Positions 53,806 to 63,253 of a stretch of 64,000 bases of DNA are shown here, piece by piece (positions within the stretch are counted from its first letter, which is position 1; every line of letters starts with the position of its first letter). Both the position numbers and the translations under genes were made by a program. The notes below the pieces were generated by a model. That model was given only the letters and a program-made list of their open reading frames with translations, did not search any database and had not been told where the DNA came from. Origin of the DNA: Bradyrhizobium iriomotense (GTDB taxonomy: Bacteria; Pseudomonadota; Alphaproteobacteria; Rhizobiales; Xanthobacteraceae); the NCBI RefSeq assembly GCF_018130765.1, contig NZ_JAFCJZ010000023.1, positions 1 through 64,000 of the forward strand, given 5' to 3'.

Positions 53806-54762
53806 TCACCCCTTCCCGCGCACATCCATCCGCGGCCGGCCGATCCAGGCACGGTTGAGGCAACGCGTCATCCAGTCGGGCTGAGCCTCGCCCCGCAGCC
53901 GCGCCTGCGCTTCCTGATAGGGACCGACATAGCGCAGTCTGTGAGGCAGTTTCGGATAGACGCGCCTGATCCATCGTAGCGCATTGTCGGCGGATCTGGC
54001 GTCGCGCTCGTCAAACTCAAAACCAAACCCCACCCGCAAGCGCTCCGGCAGCATGCTTGCCGTGAGCGCGCGGTACCATCGCGGCGGACGCAGCCACGGA
54101 CGCGCGCCCGTGAAGATCTGCGTTGCGATCTCACGCGCAGCCGCGCTGACCGTCAGCGTGTCCGATTGCGTCATCGCCGCGGTGTACGCGGCGAAGCCGG
54201 ACCAATCCGCCGGGAGGTCATCCGCCGTCAGCCCGAACAGCGCACCGAACGTCCGGCTCTCGGCCCAGTAACGTTCGCGCTCCTCCACCGAGAGCGGTGG
54301 CAGAACGAGGTCATGCGCCATCAGCGCAGTGTCGACCAGCGTGGCGTGAACCCAGCGCAGCGACGGAATGTCGTTGGCGCAGTAGTGCGAGCCCGCTGCG
54401 AACGGGCCGACCGTCTCGGGCATCTGCCCGACGATCATGCCGTGGCGCCGGTGCAATTGCCGGGACGACAGCAGCGCACGATCGAGCGAGCCGAACACCA
54501 TGGCGAAGACGATGTCGAAGGTGCGATGGAAGCGACCGATCGGATCAGCAAAGGTTGTGGAATGCTCGGCGATGGCGGCGGCGACCCAGGGATGGGAGAG
54601 TTGCAGCAGCAGCGCGCGACCGGCGCCGAGGAAGTTCACGGCCTCCCGGTCGATCCGCCAGGTCACCGTGTCAGGGCCGAACACGCCGGGGACTGGCCCC
54701 GCCGCGTCAGCGCGGACCTGATCGAGTGCCGCCTCAAGATCTTTCTCAACGACCACTTGCAA
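53806..54762 (-). CDS. Oxygenase MpaB-family protein (DUF2236)
   Basis: A 318-residue protein of the DUF2236/MpaB family, related to latex-clearing proteins. It has the family stretch LLQLSHPWVAAAIAEHSTTFADPIGRFHRTFDIVFAMVFGS and a later WVHATLVDTALMAHD with a histidine that may ligate haem. The start is uncertain: a TTG at 54762 is listed and a GTG at 54756 is possible. No signal peptide. Likely a haem-containing oxygenase, substrate unknown. Confidence 0.83.
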   Translation of the reverse strand: MQVVVEKDLEAALDQVRADAAGPVPGVFGPDTVTWRIDREAVNFLGAGRALLLQLSHPWVAAAIAEHSTTFADPIGRFHRTFDIVFAMVFGSLDRALLSSRQLHRRHGMIVGQMPETVGPFAAGSHYCANDIPSLRWVHATLVDTALMAHDLVLPPLSVEERERYWAESRTFGALFGLTADDLPADWSGFAAYTAAMTQSDTLTVSAAAREIATQIFTGARPWLRPPRWYRALTASMLPERLRVGFGFEFDERDARSADNALRWIRRVYPKLPHRLRYVGPYQEAQARLRGEAQPDWMTRCLNRAWIGRPRMDVRGKG

Positions 54763-54848
54763 GTCTCGCGACGAAGACGCCGCGATAATAGCCCAGACCG
54801 CACGCTCTTGACATCGTCACCGTCCGAAACAAATGACGGACAGGGCCC

Positions 54849-55997
54849 TCACTCTGCCGCAATCGGCATCTCGTCCGTATGCTCGTGCAGCACCACGCCG
54901 GCGAGCGGATCGAACTCGCCGATCCAGGGCCTGCGCGCCAGCACCGATCGCGTGTGAGCATAGCCTGCATGCCAACGCCGCGTGATCCCCGACGGGCTGA
55001 AGTCGATATCCTTGGTATGGGTCTCTTGCTCGAGCTGCGGCGCCAGCAGCCGCACCACATGCATGCGGGTCGGACAGCCGTAGCTCGTCAGCTCCCTCAC
55101 CGCGGGATCGCTGCGCTCGCTCTCGGGCAGCCGTGCCGCAAGCTGGTTGATGACATGGCGCAGGCGATGGGCCTGCTGCTGCCGCACGATCTGGCTCGCG
55201 ATGCGGCTGGAATATTGCACGTCCTTGTGCCGGTTCAACACCTCCGCCATGGTGGTCGGTTCCGGCCCGACGGGATTCCACAGATGCACGGAGAAGATCA
55301 GCGAATCCCTGCGCGGATTGTCGTCGAACACCGCTTCCGTGGGCGTGTTCGACAGGATGCCGCCGTCCCAATAGAGCTCGCCGTCGATGCGCACCGCCGG
55401 AAAAGCCGGCGGCAGCGCGCCCGAGGCCATGATGTGCTTGACCGTCAGCTCGCCGTCGCGGCTGTCGAAATAGCGCATCTCGCTGGTGCCAACATGAGCC
55501 GCACCGACCGTCAGGCGCGGCGCGCAGCGATTGGCCAGATCGAAATCGACCAGCTCGCTCAGCGTCTTCTCCAGCGGCGCGGTCGAATAGAAGCCGGCAT
55601 GATCGGCGCCCAGCGGATAGGAATCGCCGGCATGCGCCAGCGGATTGGGCCGGAAGAATCCTGGAATGCCATGGGTCACCGTCGACCAATAGGCCAGCTT
55701 CTCGTTGAAGCCGGGAAACGTGGCGCGCCAGTCCCAGACCGGCTGCTGCTCCATCCGCTTCCAGAACTCCCGCAAGCGCGCCAGCCGGTGCTCGGGCGAG
55801 TTACCCGCAATGAGACTCGCATTGATCGCGCCGATCGAGGTACCGATGATCCAGTCCGGCTCGATGCCGGCTTCGTGCAATGCCTGGTAGACCCCGGCCT
55901 GGTAGGAGCCGAGTGCGCCGCCGCCTTGCAGCACGAGCACGACCTGTCCCGGCAGGTCCATGCTCTTGCGCTGTACCTTGTCCTGCATGCCGTTCAT
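54849..55997 (-). CDS. Patatin-like phospholipase
   Basis: A 382-residue patatin-family serine lipase. The oxyanion loop is QGGGALGSY (24-32), the nucleophile is Ser54 in GTSIGA, and the dyad aspartate is in WDGGILSNTP (about 205). A C-terminal part of about 130 residues, rich in Arg and His, resembles DUF3734. The ATG at 55997 has AGGAGCGAG. No signal peptide is visible, so it acts in the cytoplasm or at the membrane face. It is divergent from a LysR gene. Confidence 0.92.
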   Translation of the reverse strand: MNGMQDKVQRKSMDLPGQVVLVLQGGGALGSYQAGVYQALHEAGIEPDWIIGTSIGAINASLIAGNSPEHRLARLREFWKRMEQQPVWDWRATFPGFNEKLAYWSTVTHGIPGFFRPNPLAHAGDSYPLGADHAGFYSTAPLEKTLSELVDFDLANRCAPRLTVGAAHVGTSEMRYFDSRDGELTVKHIMASGALPPAFPAVRIDGELYWDGGILSNTPTEAVFDDNPRRDSLIFSVHLWNPVGPEPTTMAEVLNRHKDVQYSSRIASQIVRQQQAHRLRHVINQLAARLPESERSDPAVRELTSYGCPTRMHVVRLLAPQLEQETHTKDIDFSPSGITRRWHAGYAHTRSVLARRPWIGEFDPLAGVVLHEHTDEMPIAAE

Positions 55998-56194
55998 ATC
56001 TCGCTCCTGTCGAGCCTATGGTTATCATTCGTCGGACGTAAGGCCATTGTTACGTCCTGCCGTTCTCGGCGATTGTCGGGCCTTTTGGAAATGCCGGCTG
56101 GCTTCCGTAACCATACGTAGGCGCTATCGAGCCCGGGATGTCATTTCCCGTCCGGATCGGCTAGATTCCGGTCGATCCTGCTGGGAGCCGATCC

Positions 56195-57082
56195 ATGGAA
56201 ATGCACCAGGTCCGCTATTTCCTCGCGGTGGCGCAGCTGTTGAATTTTACGCGCGCCGCCGAGGAATGCAACGTGACGCAGCCCTCGCTGACGCGTGCGA
56301 TCAAGCAGCTGGAGGCCGAGCTCGGCGGCGACCTGTTCCGCCGCGAACGGCCCGCGGCGCAACTGACCGAGCTCGGCCAGCGCATGCATCCGCTGCTGAA
56401 GCAATGCTACGACGCCGCCAGCGGCGCGCGCTCGCTCGCCTCCTCGTTCCGCAGCGGCGAGATCGGTGCGCTGCGCATCGCGCTGACGCATTCCATCGAC
56501 CTCGCGCTGCTCATCCCGCATCTCAACGAGATCCGGCGGCAGTTCAACCGGCTCGAATTGCGTTTCCTGCGCGGGACGAGCCGCGAGGTCGGTGAGTTCC
56601 TGAAGAAGGGCGAAGCCGAGCTCGGCATCGCCGCCGAGATCGACGAGGCCTGGGAGCGGCTCGACGTGTGGCCGCTGTTCACCGAGACGTTTGATCTCGT
56701 CGTCAGCAGGGAGCACCGGCTCGCCGGGCGCGATACAATCGAGCCGGATGATTTGCGCGCAGAGCAGTTGCTCGGCCGGAACTATTGCGAGCATTCCAGG
56801 CGTATCTCCGCGAGCCTGCGCGAGCACGGCATCGACGTCGATCACGGCCACGAGATCGCAAGCGAGCGTGACCTGATCGAGCTGGTCGAGGCCGATATCG
56901 GCGTCGCCATGATGCCCCACACCTCGCCGGTGCCGGAGACCCTGAAACGCGCCGCAGTTGCCGGCCTCGACGCACGCCGCACCGTCAGCCTCTACGGCGT
57001 CGCCGGCCGGCAGCGCACGGCCGTCGCCAACGCAGTGATGCGGATGCTGCGCGGCGCAGACTGGCGGGAGATCGCGGGGTAG
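56195..57082 (+). CDS. LysR-family transcriptional regulator
   Basis: A 295-residue LysR protein. The HTH is MHQVRYFLAVAQLLNFTRAAEECNVTQPSLTRAIKQLEAELGG (about 3-45), and the effector-binding domain follows. The start has GGGAG. It is divergent from the patatin gene and may regulate it. A palindromic repeat follows. Confidence 0.92.
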   Translation: MEMHQVRYFLAVAQLLNFTRAAEECNVTQPSLTRAIKQLEAELGGDLFRRERPAAQLTELGQRMHPLLKQCYDAASGARSLASSFRSGEIGALRIALTHSIDLALLIPHLNEIRRQFNRLELRFLRGTSREVGEFLKKGEAELGIAAEIDEAWERLDVWPLFTETFDLVVSREHRLAGRDTIEPDDLRAEQLLGRNYCEHSRRISASLREHGIDVDHGHEIASERDLIELVEADIGVAMMPHTSPVPETLKRAAVAGLDARRTVSLYGVAGRQRTAVANAVMRMLRGADWREIAG

Positions 57083-57124
57083 TAGATGGAGCGCTCTTGC
57101 ATCACGCGAGATGCGCATTGCTGT

Positions 57125-57270
57125 GCCCTCGCCCCTTGTGGGAGAGGGCAGCGACGCTGGCAGACGCAGACTCGCTTGGGTGAGGGGTATGTCTCCGCGA
57201 GCATCAGTGCACGCGGAGACATACCCCTCATCCGGCGCTTCGCGCCACCTTCTCCCACAAGGGGAGAAGG
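57125..57270. repeat. Composite palindromic repeat (CTTCTCCC family)
   Basis: The inner arms GTGAGGGGTATGTCTCCGCG and CGCGGAGACATACCCCTCA are perfect complements over 19 bp with a 12-bp loop. Outer segments GCCCCTTGTGGGAGAGGG and CTTCTCCCACAAGGGG also pair. It sits between convergent genes (LysR and peroxiredoxin-like) and may act as a transcript end. Confidence 0.88.
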
Positions 57271-57281
57271 GAAAAAGAAGC

Positions 57282-57998
57282 TCAATTCCCCTCGCTCGCG
57301 CTCTCCAGCGCTTCGATTAGGTCATCGATCTCCATGCGCTTGCGGAAATCCGGATCGACGAAGCGCGCCTTCACCAGCCCGTCACGGCCGACGACGAACA
57401 CCGCCGGGATCGGCAGCATCCAGCCGTCATTGCCGTGGAACTTCGCCATATCCTGATAGGACAACAGGCTCTGGATCTCGGTGCCGAGCCAGATCGCGAG
57501 ATTGAGCGACAGCGCGTAGCCGTTGTCGAGATCGGTCAGGATCGGAAACGGCGCGCCGGAGTCGGCCTTGACCTGCCGTGTGTATTCCTGCGTCTCCGGC
57601 ATGATCGCGACGACCTGCGCGCCGATCGCCTTGATGCGCTCCTGCGCGTGCACCACCGCGCGGACATTGAGTCGGCAATAAGGGCACCAGTGGCCGCGGA
57701 AGAACATCACCGCGGCGGGGCCTTGCTCCAAGAGCGCAGGCAGCGCGACGAGAGCTCCACTTTCATCCGGCAGCATGAAAGGCGGCATCGCATCGCCGGG
57801 ACGCGGTGCGGTCTCGCCGCCGCCGTTCCCGCTCAATCGCACCACCAGGCGATCGACCGCCTCGCCATAGGCAGGAAACACCTTTCGGCTGGCATCGGCA
57901 TAGGCGCGCAGCTGCTCGTTCAGCGTTCCCTCCATGTCGCGGCAGCGCTGGAAGGCAAGCCTGAGCTGCTCGGCGTCGGCTGCTGAGAGAGAGGTCAT
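57282..57998 (-). CDS. Peroxiredoxin-like (AhpC/TSA family) protein
   Basis: A 238-residue thioredoxin-fold protein. The active-site region is FFRGHWCPYCRLN with Cys105 and Cys108. The spacing C-x2-C is that of the PRX-like2 or bacterioferritin-comigratory-like group, not the typical peroxiredoxin TxxC. About 60 helical residues precede the domain. It probably reduces peroxides or disulphides. A ribosome-binding site GGAGCGGAAG precedes the ATG. Confidence 0.88.
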   Translation of the reverse strand: MTSLSAADAEQLRLAFQRCRDMEGTLNEQLRAYADASRKVFPAYGEAVDRLVVRLSGNGGGETAPRPGDAMPPFMLPDESGALVALPALLEQGPAAVMFFRGHWCPYCRLNVRAVVHAQERIKAIGAQVVAIMPETQEYTRQVKADSGAPFPILTDLDNGYALSLNLAIWLGTEIQSLLSYQDMAKFHGNDGWMLPIPAVFVVGRDGLVKARFVDPDFRKRMEIDDLIEALESASEGN

Positions 57999-58040
57999 CT
58001 TCCGCTCCGGCGTTCTTGGTGTGAATAGTAGGTGAGATCC

Positions 58041-58061
58041 GGCCGCCCGCAAGGGGCGGCC
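58041..58061. terminator. Terminator-like hairpin
   Basis: GGCCGCCC and GGGCGGCC form an 8-bp perfect stem with a 5-base loop, 17 bp past the stop of the small secreted protein gene on the minus strand. No T-run follows. Confidence 0.55.
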
Positions 58062-58078
58062 GTTACGCGAAGGTCGGT

Positions 58079-58363
58079 TCAGTTCACGTAGAAATTGCCG
58101 GTGGGATCGAGCCGCCCCGACGTGGAATACAGCGTGCCGTTGTCCATGAAGAAGACGGTGTCGGCGGGCACCTTCTTGGCGTTCTTCATCATGGCCTCGT
58201 GGTTCTTCTCGGCCGGGGCCATGGCCATCGCCGACATCTTGCCAGGCCCGCCATAGACATAGGCCATGCCGGCCTTCAAATCCCAGGCCGCTTCCGAGAA
58301 GGCCGACGTGGCGATCACCGCGAAGGCGGCGGTAAAGATCAGGGTTTTTGACACTTTCGTCAT
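58079..58363 (-). CDS. Small periplasmic protein
   Basis: A 94-residue protein with a signal peptide (MTKVSKTLIFTAAFAVIATS, cut near SAFS-EA). The mature part has a methionine-rich stretch (KMSAMAMAP, EAMMKNAKK), ending DNGTLYSTSGRLDPTGNFYVN. It has a strong GGAGGAG site. No family is recognised. The methionine cluster could suggest metal binding, but this is only a guess. Confidence 0.75.
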   Translation of the reverse strand: MTKVSKTLIFTAAFAVIATSAFSEAAWDLKAGMAYVYGGPGKMSAMAMAPAEKNHEAMMKNAKKVPADTVFFMDNGTLYSTSGRLDPTGNFYVN

Positions 58364-58600
58364 GGGATGCTCCTCCGGATTGACGTGAACGCCCGCCAAT
58401 CGGGCGCCCTGTCATCGGACGCCAGATCCTCCGGAAGCGGAAATGCCGTTGTCCAATCGGTTCGATAGCTGCCGCGCATCAAGATAGCGCAGGGCTATCG
58501 CATCGAAAGCAAGCCGGCATTTCAACATCGACGCGGTCTCGGCGAAGCTGCTGCCATAGCCGGCGACCAACGAGGTTGCGGCCAACAGAGGAGACTTCCC

Positions 58601-59080
58601 ATGTTCAAGCAGCCCATGTTGTCGCGCCTGGTCTGGTCGGGCGCAGCCATTCTCGGTGCACTGACATTTGCAACGCCGGTCTTCGCCGGCGAATGCCCGG
58701 CCGGCAAGATCAAGCCGAACGCGCAGCAGATGGTCGACTATAAGCCCGTGGGCGTCACCGACGTGACGCTGGGCGCGATCGATCTCGGCAAGCAGCCCGC
58801 CCATATCGAGGGCCGCGAGCTGCGCTTCCGCAAGCTGACCATCGCGCCCGGCGGCATCGTGCCCTGGCACAGCCATGACGACCGCCCCGCACTGATCTTC
58901 GTGCAGCAGGGCGAGATCGTCGAGTACGCCTCCAACTGCGTCGATCCGATCGTGCACAAGGCCGGCGACATCCGTCCCGAGGTCTACGGCACCTCGCATT
59001 GGTGGAAGAACCTCGGCAAGGAGACGGTCATTCTCTATGTCGGCGACGTCCGCAAGGATCCCAACGATCATCACATGTAA
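58601..59080 (+). CDS. Secreted cupin-domain protein
   Basis: A 159-residue protein with a signal peptide (about 1-29, cut after VFA) and one conserved cupin barrel. The first motif is WHSHDDRPALIFVQQGEI, with metal-binding His residues, and the second is KAGDIRPEVYGTSHWWKN. The two cysteines (Cys32 and Cys106) could form a disulphide. The function is unknown. It is divergent from the small periplasmic protein. Confidence 0.88.
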   Translation: MFKQPMLSRLVWSGAAILGALTFATPVFAGECPAGKIKPNAQQMVDYKPVGVTDVTLGAIDLGKQPAHIEGRELRFRKLTIAPGGIVPWHSHDDRPALIFVQQGEIVEYASNCVDPIVHKAGDIRPEVYGTSHWWKNLGKETVILYVGDVRKDPNDHHM

Positions 59081-59183
59081 CGAGCGCATCCAGCCCCTGC
59101 GCACTCGTTACCGGATGTGGCGCCCGGGATCCCCCATGCCACCCGCATGCCGGGCGCCACATTCATCACAGGACAATCAAGCC

Positions 59184-60392
59184 ATGACCGATCTTTCCGC
59201 ATCGATCAAACCGGCCGCAATGACGCTGGAGGCGCACTCGCCGGGTCTCGCGCTGCGTTCGCTCGTGATCGGCCTGACCGCATTCCTCACCGTCGTCGAC
59301 CTGTTCGCGACGCAGGCGATCCTGCCCTCGCTGGCACGGCACTACGGCGTCACCCCCGCTGCGATGGGCTTTGCCGTCAACGCCAGCACCTTCGGCATGG
59401 CGACAGCCAGCCTCGTCGTCGGCTTCTTCAGTCCGCATATCAACCGGCGGACCGGCATCCTGCTCAGCCTGACGCTGCTGGCGATCCCCACCAGCCTGCT
59501 GGCGTCGGCGCCAAATCTTGCCGTCTTCACCGCCTTGCGGGTCACGCAGGGTCTGTGCATGGCCTCCGCCTTCGCACTCACCCTCGCCTATCTCGGCGAG
59601 CAATGCAGCGCCACGGACGCCGGCGGCGCCTTTGCCGCCTACATCACCGGCAATGTCGCCAGCAACCTCGTCGGCCGGCTGATCTCGGCGGCGGTCGCCG
59701 ACGGCCTCGGCCTTGCCTGGAATTTCTATGTCTTCGCAGCGCTGAATCTGGCCGGCGCGGTGCTGGTCTATTTCACGATTCGACGCGTGCAGCCGATGCA
59801 CGCGATGATGCCGGCGTCCTCGCCGCTCGCCGCCACCATCGCGCATTGGCGAAATCCGCGGCTCCGCGCCGCCTTCGGCATCGGCTTCTGCATCCTGTTC
59901 GCCTTCATCGGCACCTTCACATTTGTCAATTTCGTGCTGGTGCGGCCGCCGCTGTCGCTGGGCATGATGGATCTCGGCCTCGTCTATGTCGTCTTCCTGC
60001 CGTCGGTCGTCACGACGCTTCTGGCCGGCAAGGTGGCCGCGCGGCTTGGAACGCGTCTGACAATCTGGGGCGCGCTCGCTGTCGCCGGCCTCGGCCTGCC
60101 CTTGATGCTGACGCCGCATCTGGGTGAAGTCCTCGCCGGCATGGTCCTGGTCGGCGTCGGCACATTCTTCGCACAGGCTGCCGCAACTAGCTTCGTCGGA
60201 CAGGCAGCAACCGACAACCGCGGCATCGCCAGCGGCACCTATCTCGCGTGCTATTTCTGCGGCGGACTGGTCGGTACGGCCGTACTCGGCCGGCTGTTCG
60301 ACGCCTTCGGCTGGCACGCGTGCGTGTTCGGAGTAGGCGTGGCCCTCGCGCTGGCGGCCTTGATCACCTTCGCCCTGAAGCCTAACGCTTGA
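59184..60392 (+). CDS. MFS transporter
   Basis: A 402-residue membrane protein with about twelve transmembrane helices, in the family of drug:H+ antiporters (YnfM-like). It opens with SLVIGLTAFLTVVDLFATQAILPSLARHYGVTPAAMGFAVNAST, the helix-1 motif of this group. The true start is the ATG at 59184 with AGGA in front. Its last 11 bp overlap the convergent ccoS gene. Confidence 0.9.
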   Translation: MTDLSASIKPAAMTLEAHSPGLALRSLVIGLTAFLTVVDLFATQAILPSLARHYGVTPAAMGFAVNASTFGMATASLVVGFFSPHINRRTGILLSLTLLAIPTSLLASAPNLAVFTALRVTQGLCMASAFALTLAYLGEQCSATDAGGAFAAYITGNVASNLVGRLISAAVADGLGLAWNFYVFAALNLAGAVLVYFTIRRVQPMHAMMPASSPLAATIAHWRNPRLRAAFGIGFCILFAFIGTFTFVNFVLVRPPLSLGMMDLGLVYVVFLPSVVTTLLAGKVAARLGTRLTIWGALAVAGLGLPLMLTPHLGEVLAGMVLVGVGTFFAQAAATSFVGQAATDNRGIASGTYLACYFCGGLVGTAVLGRLFDAFGWHACVFGVGVALALAALITFALKPNA

Positions 60393-60549
60393 CCGGAGCT
60401 TCCTGCGGCGGCTCGTCGTCGGCGATGGCGCGCCAGGCGGCGCCGTCGAGATCGTCGTACTGGCCGCTTCGGAGCGACCAGAGGAAGGCGACGAGACCGG
60501 CACCACCGAGCATCAAGGCGAGCGGCACCAGGATGACGAGGATCTCCAT
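60382..60549 (-). CDS. ccoS: Cbb3-type cytochrome oxidase assembly protein CcoS
   Basis: A 55-residue protein, MEILVILVPLALMLGGAGLV at the start, one transmembrane helix, then AFLWSLRSGQYDDLDG, which is the CcoS/FixS family pattern. CcoS is needed to complete assembly of the cbb3 oxidase, probably in copper or cofactor delivery. Its ATG shares one base with the ccoI stop (TGATG), so translation is coupled. This small gene is easy to miss and is the last of the fixGHIS operon. Confidence 0.93.
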   Translation of the reverse strand: MEILVILVPLALMLGGAGLVAFLWSLRSGQYDDLDGAAWRAIADDEPPQEAPVKR

Positions 60550-62741
60550 CACACGATCTCCCGCGAGGCGCTGCGCGCGCGCAGCGAGTTCAGCATGACC
60601 AGGATCGATGATCCGCTCATGGCGGCCGCTGCAATCAGGGGCGTCACGACGCCGCTGATCGCGACCGGCACGGCAAGCGCATTATAGCCGATCGCGAGCC
60701 AGAGGTTCTGCCGCATCAGATGCAGCGCCTTGCGCGAAGCATCGATCGCGGCGACCACGGGGGCCAGCGGCCGGCCGAGAAAGACGAGGTCGGCCGTGGC
60801 CTGGCTGAGATGCGCGGCCGAGATCGGCGACATCGAGACATGGGCGGCCGCCAGCGAGGGCGCATCATTCATGCCGTCGCCGACCATCAGCACCTTCATG
60901 CCGCGCCGCTTCAATTCCTCGATCCGCGCGATCTTGTCGGCCGGCGTGACGCCGGCGCGCCATTCGGGAATGGAAAGGGCGTGCGCCGCCGCCTTCACGG
61001 CCGGCTCGCGATCACCGGAGAGGATCTCGATGCCGATATTGCGCGCCTTCAGCGCCGCGATCACGGCCTGGGCATCCGGACGCAAGCCCTGACGCACCGA
61101 GAGGATGAATTTTTCGGGCCCCTTGCTGAACGCCACGATGGAGGCTTCGGGGTCGAGATCGTCGGTCAAGCCGACGAGGCCCTCGGCACCACAGAAGGAC
61201 GGACGGCCAAGCCGGATCTCGACGCCATCCACGGTCGCACGCACGCCCTGCCCGGCTTCCTCGACCGCGCCGACAACAGGCGATCTGGCGCCGGCGGCCT
61301 GCGCCACCGCGGCGGCCACCGGATGATGGCTCGACAGCGCGAGGCGGCCGGCCAGTTCGAAGATGTCGGCGGGGATATCGGCCGCGTTCATCACTTCGAG
61401 GTCGGGCAGCGTCAGCGTGCCGGTCTTGTCGAAGATGACATGGTCGGCTTCCGCCAGCCGCTCGATCGCATCGCCCGCATTGAGCAACACGCCCGCCCTG
61501 AACATCGCGCCCGAGGCCACCGTCTGCACCGTCGGGATCGCGAGCCCGAGCGCGCAGGGGCAGGTGATGATCAGCACGGCGACGCCAGTCACGATCGCAT
61601 CATGCCAACTCGCACCCGCAATGACCCAGCCCAAAATGGTGATCAGCGCGGTCGCATGCACCACCGGCGCGTAGAGCCGCGAGGCGCGGTCGGCAAGGCG
61701 CATGTAGCGCGAGCGAGCCTGCAGCGCGTTATCCAATAGCCGCGTGATCTCGGCGAGCAGCGTCGCCTCGGACGCCGCCGAGACCCGCACCCGCAGCGTG
61801 CCGGAGATGTTCATCGATCCGGCATAGACCGGCGTGCCCTGCTCCGCCGTGACATAGAGCGTCTCGCCGGTGATGAGGCTCTGGTCGATCTCGGAACGGC
61901 CCTCGATCACGGTGCCGTCGACTGCGCAGCGCTCGCCGGGCCGCAGCAGCACGATGTCGCCGGGATGGATCGCCGCCACCGGCACCTGCGAAATTTCATC
62001 CGGACCCACGAACTTGGCCGCCGTCTCCGCCTTGAGCGCGGCGAGATTGCCGGCGACCGCTCGGGTCCGCCGCCGCATGTTCTGGTCGAGGAAGCGGCCG
62101 ACCAAAAGGAAGGTCAGCAGCATGATCGCCGCGTCGAAATAGGCGTGCTCGGCGTGGTGGATGGTCTCGACCACGGACATGCCGAGCGCCAGGATCACAC
62201 CGATCGAGATCGGCACGTCCATGTTGGTCGTCTTCGCCGACAGCGCGCGCCAGGCCGAACGGAAGAACGGCTGACCGGCATAGGCCGCCGCCGGCAGCGC
62301 GATCAGCGCCGACAGCCAGTGGAAGAAGTCGCGCTGTTCCGGCAGCATGTCCGAGACGTTGCCCGACCATACCGGGATCGACAGCATCATCACGTTCATG
62401 GTGGCGAATGCCGCGACCCCGAGGCAGCGCAGCAGGAAGCGGGATTCGGCGACCTCGGCGACTTCCGCGCTCTCGGTCTCGAACGGATAGGCCTTGTAGC
62501 CGAGCTCTTCGAGCCGGTCGATGAAACGGCCGGGGTCCAGCGTGCCCGCCTTCCATTCCAGCGCGACACGGCGGTCGGTCAGGTTCACGCGTGCCAGCGT
62601 GACGTCGGGGATAGCGGACAGGCCGCGCTCGATCTTGGCCATGCAGCCGGCGCAGTGAACGCCTTCGACCGCGAGATCGATATGCCGCAGGCCCGCGCCC
62701 GCGTCGCGAACATAGTGAGAGAAATCGCGCGTGACCTGCAT
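60549..62741 (-). CDS. ccoI: Cu+-exporting P1B-type ATPase CcoI (FixI)
   Basis: A 730-residue P-type ATPase. A heavy-metal-associated domain has CAGC (30-33). The transmembrane metal motif is CPC (394-396), the actuator TGET (291-294), the phosphorylation site DKTGT (438-442) and the hinge GDGMND (621-626). It delivers copper for cbb3 oxidase assembly. The ATG follows AAGGA and is 11 bp past the ccoH stop. Confidence 0.96.
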   Translation of the reverse strand: MQVTRDFSHYVRDAGAGLRHIDLAVEGVHCAGCMAKIERGLSAIPDVTLARVNLTDRRVALEWKAGTLDPGRFIDRLEELGYKAYPFETESAEVAEVAESRFLLRCLGVAAFATMNVMMLSIPVWSGNVSDMLPEQRDFFHWLSALIALPAAAYAGQPFFRSAWRALSAKTTNMDVPISIGVILALGMSVVETIHHAEHAYFDAAIMLLTFLLVGRFLDQNMRRRTRAVAGNLAALKAETAAKFVGPDEISQVPVAAIHPGDIVLLRPGERCAVDGTVIEGRSEIDQSLITGETLYVTAEQGTPVYAGSMNISGTLRVRVSAASEATLLAEITRLLDNALQARSRYMRLADRASRLYAPVVHATALITILGWVIAGASWHDAIVTGVAVLIITCPCALGLAIPTVQTVASGAMFRAGVLLNAGDAIERLAEADHVIFDKTGTLTLPDLEVMNAADIPADIFELAGRLALSSHHPVAAAVAQAAGARSPVVGAVEEAGQGVRATVDGVEIRLGRPSFCGAEGLVGLTDDLDPEASIVAFSKGPEKFILSVRQGLRPDAQAVIAALKARNIGIEILSGDREPAVKAAAHALSIPEWRAGVTPADKIARIEELKRRGMKVLMVGDGMNDAPSLAAAHVSMSPISAAHLSQATADLVFLGRPLAPVVAAIDASRKALHLMRQNLWLAIGYNALAVPVAISGVVTPLIAAAAMSGSSILVMLNSLRARSASREIV

Positions 62742-62752
62742 GACGAGATCCT

Positions 62753-63238
62753 TCAGTTCAGGATCACGCGGTTGCGCGAGAGGAACACACGGGACCCTCG
62801 CGCCTCACCCTCGATCACCAGATCCCACTGCCCCGGCGCGACGGACGCGGCATTGCCGCGATAGACGCCGATGCCGGCCTCCGCGAGCTCGACCTGGAGG
62901 TCGGCGCGCTTGTCGGTCGGCCGCTCCAGACGCCCGCCGAACTTCAATCCGGCGAGCGGCTGTCCGCTCGCATCACGCGCCTCGACCCGGATCGCGGCGC
63001 CACCGTCGGTGCTGCGCTCGATATGGGCGCTGACCTGCCATTTGCGCGCGGCCTGGTCCTGCGCCGCGGAGATCTCGCGGCCATAGGTCAGGCCCGCGGC
63101 ATAGGGGCTGTCGACGTCCGTGCCCGGCAGCGTCGCGATCGCGAGCTTCATCATGGTCACGTTGACGCCGATCACGAGGCCGAAGAAGGCGACCAGCATC
63201 AGCAGCACCTTGGTTCCGGTCAGCGGCTTGGATGCCAT
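62753..63238 (-). CDS. ccoH: Cbb3 oxidase assembly protein CcoH (FixH)
   Basis: A 161-residue protein with an N-terminal transmembrane helix (GTKVLLMLVAFFGLVIGVNV) and a periplasmic domain rich in beta-strands. NVTMMKLAIATLPGTDVDSPYAAGL is typical of the FixH family. It helps to assemble the oxidase with CcoI. AGGAG precedes the ATG; it starts 15 bp after ccoG. Confidence 0.93.
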   Translation of the reverse strand: MASKPLTGTKVLLMLVAFFGLVIGVNVTMMKLAIATLPGTDVDSPYAAGLTYGREISAAQDQAARKWQVSAHIERSTDGGAAIRVEARDASGQPLAGLKFGGRLERPTDKRADLQVELAEAGIGVYRGNAASVAPGQWDLVIEGEARGSRVFLSRNRVILN

Positions 63239-63253
63239 GGCAGTCTCCTGGTC

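Noticed and set aside
58412..59104. 230-codon minus-strand frame over the cupin gene
   Set aside because: The plus-strand cupin has a signal peptide, metal-binding motifs and a better start; the antisense product is not protein-like.
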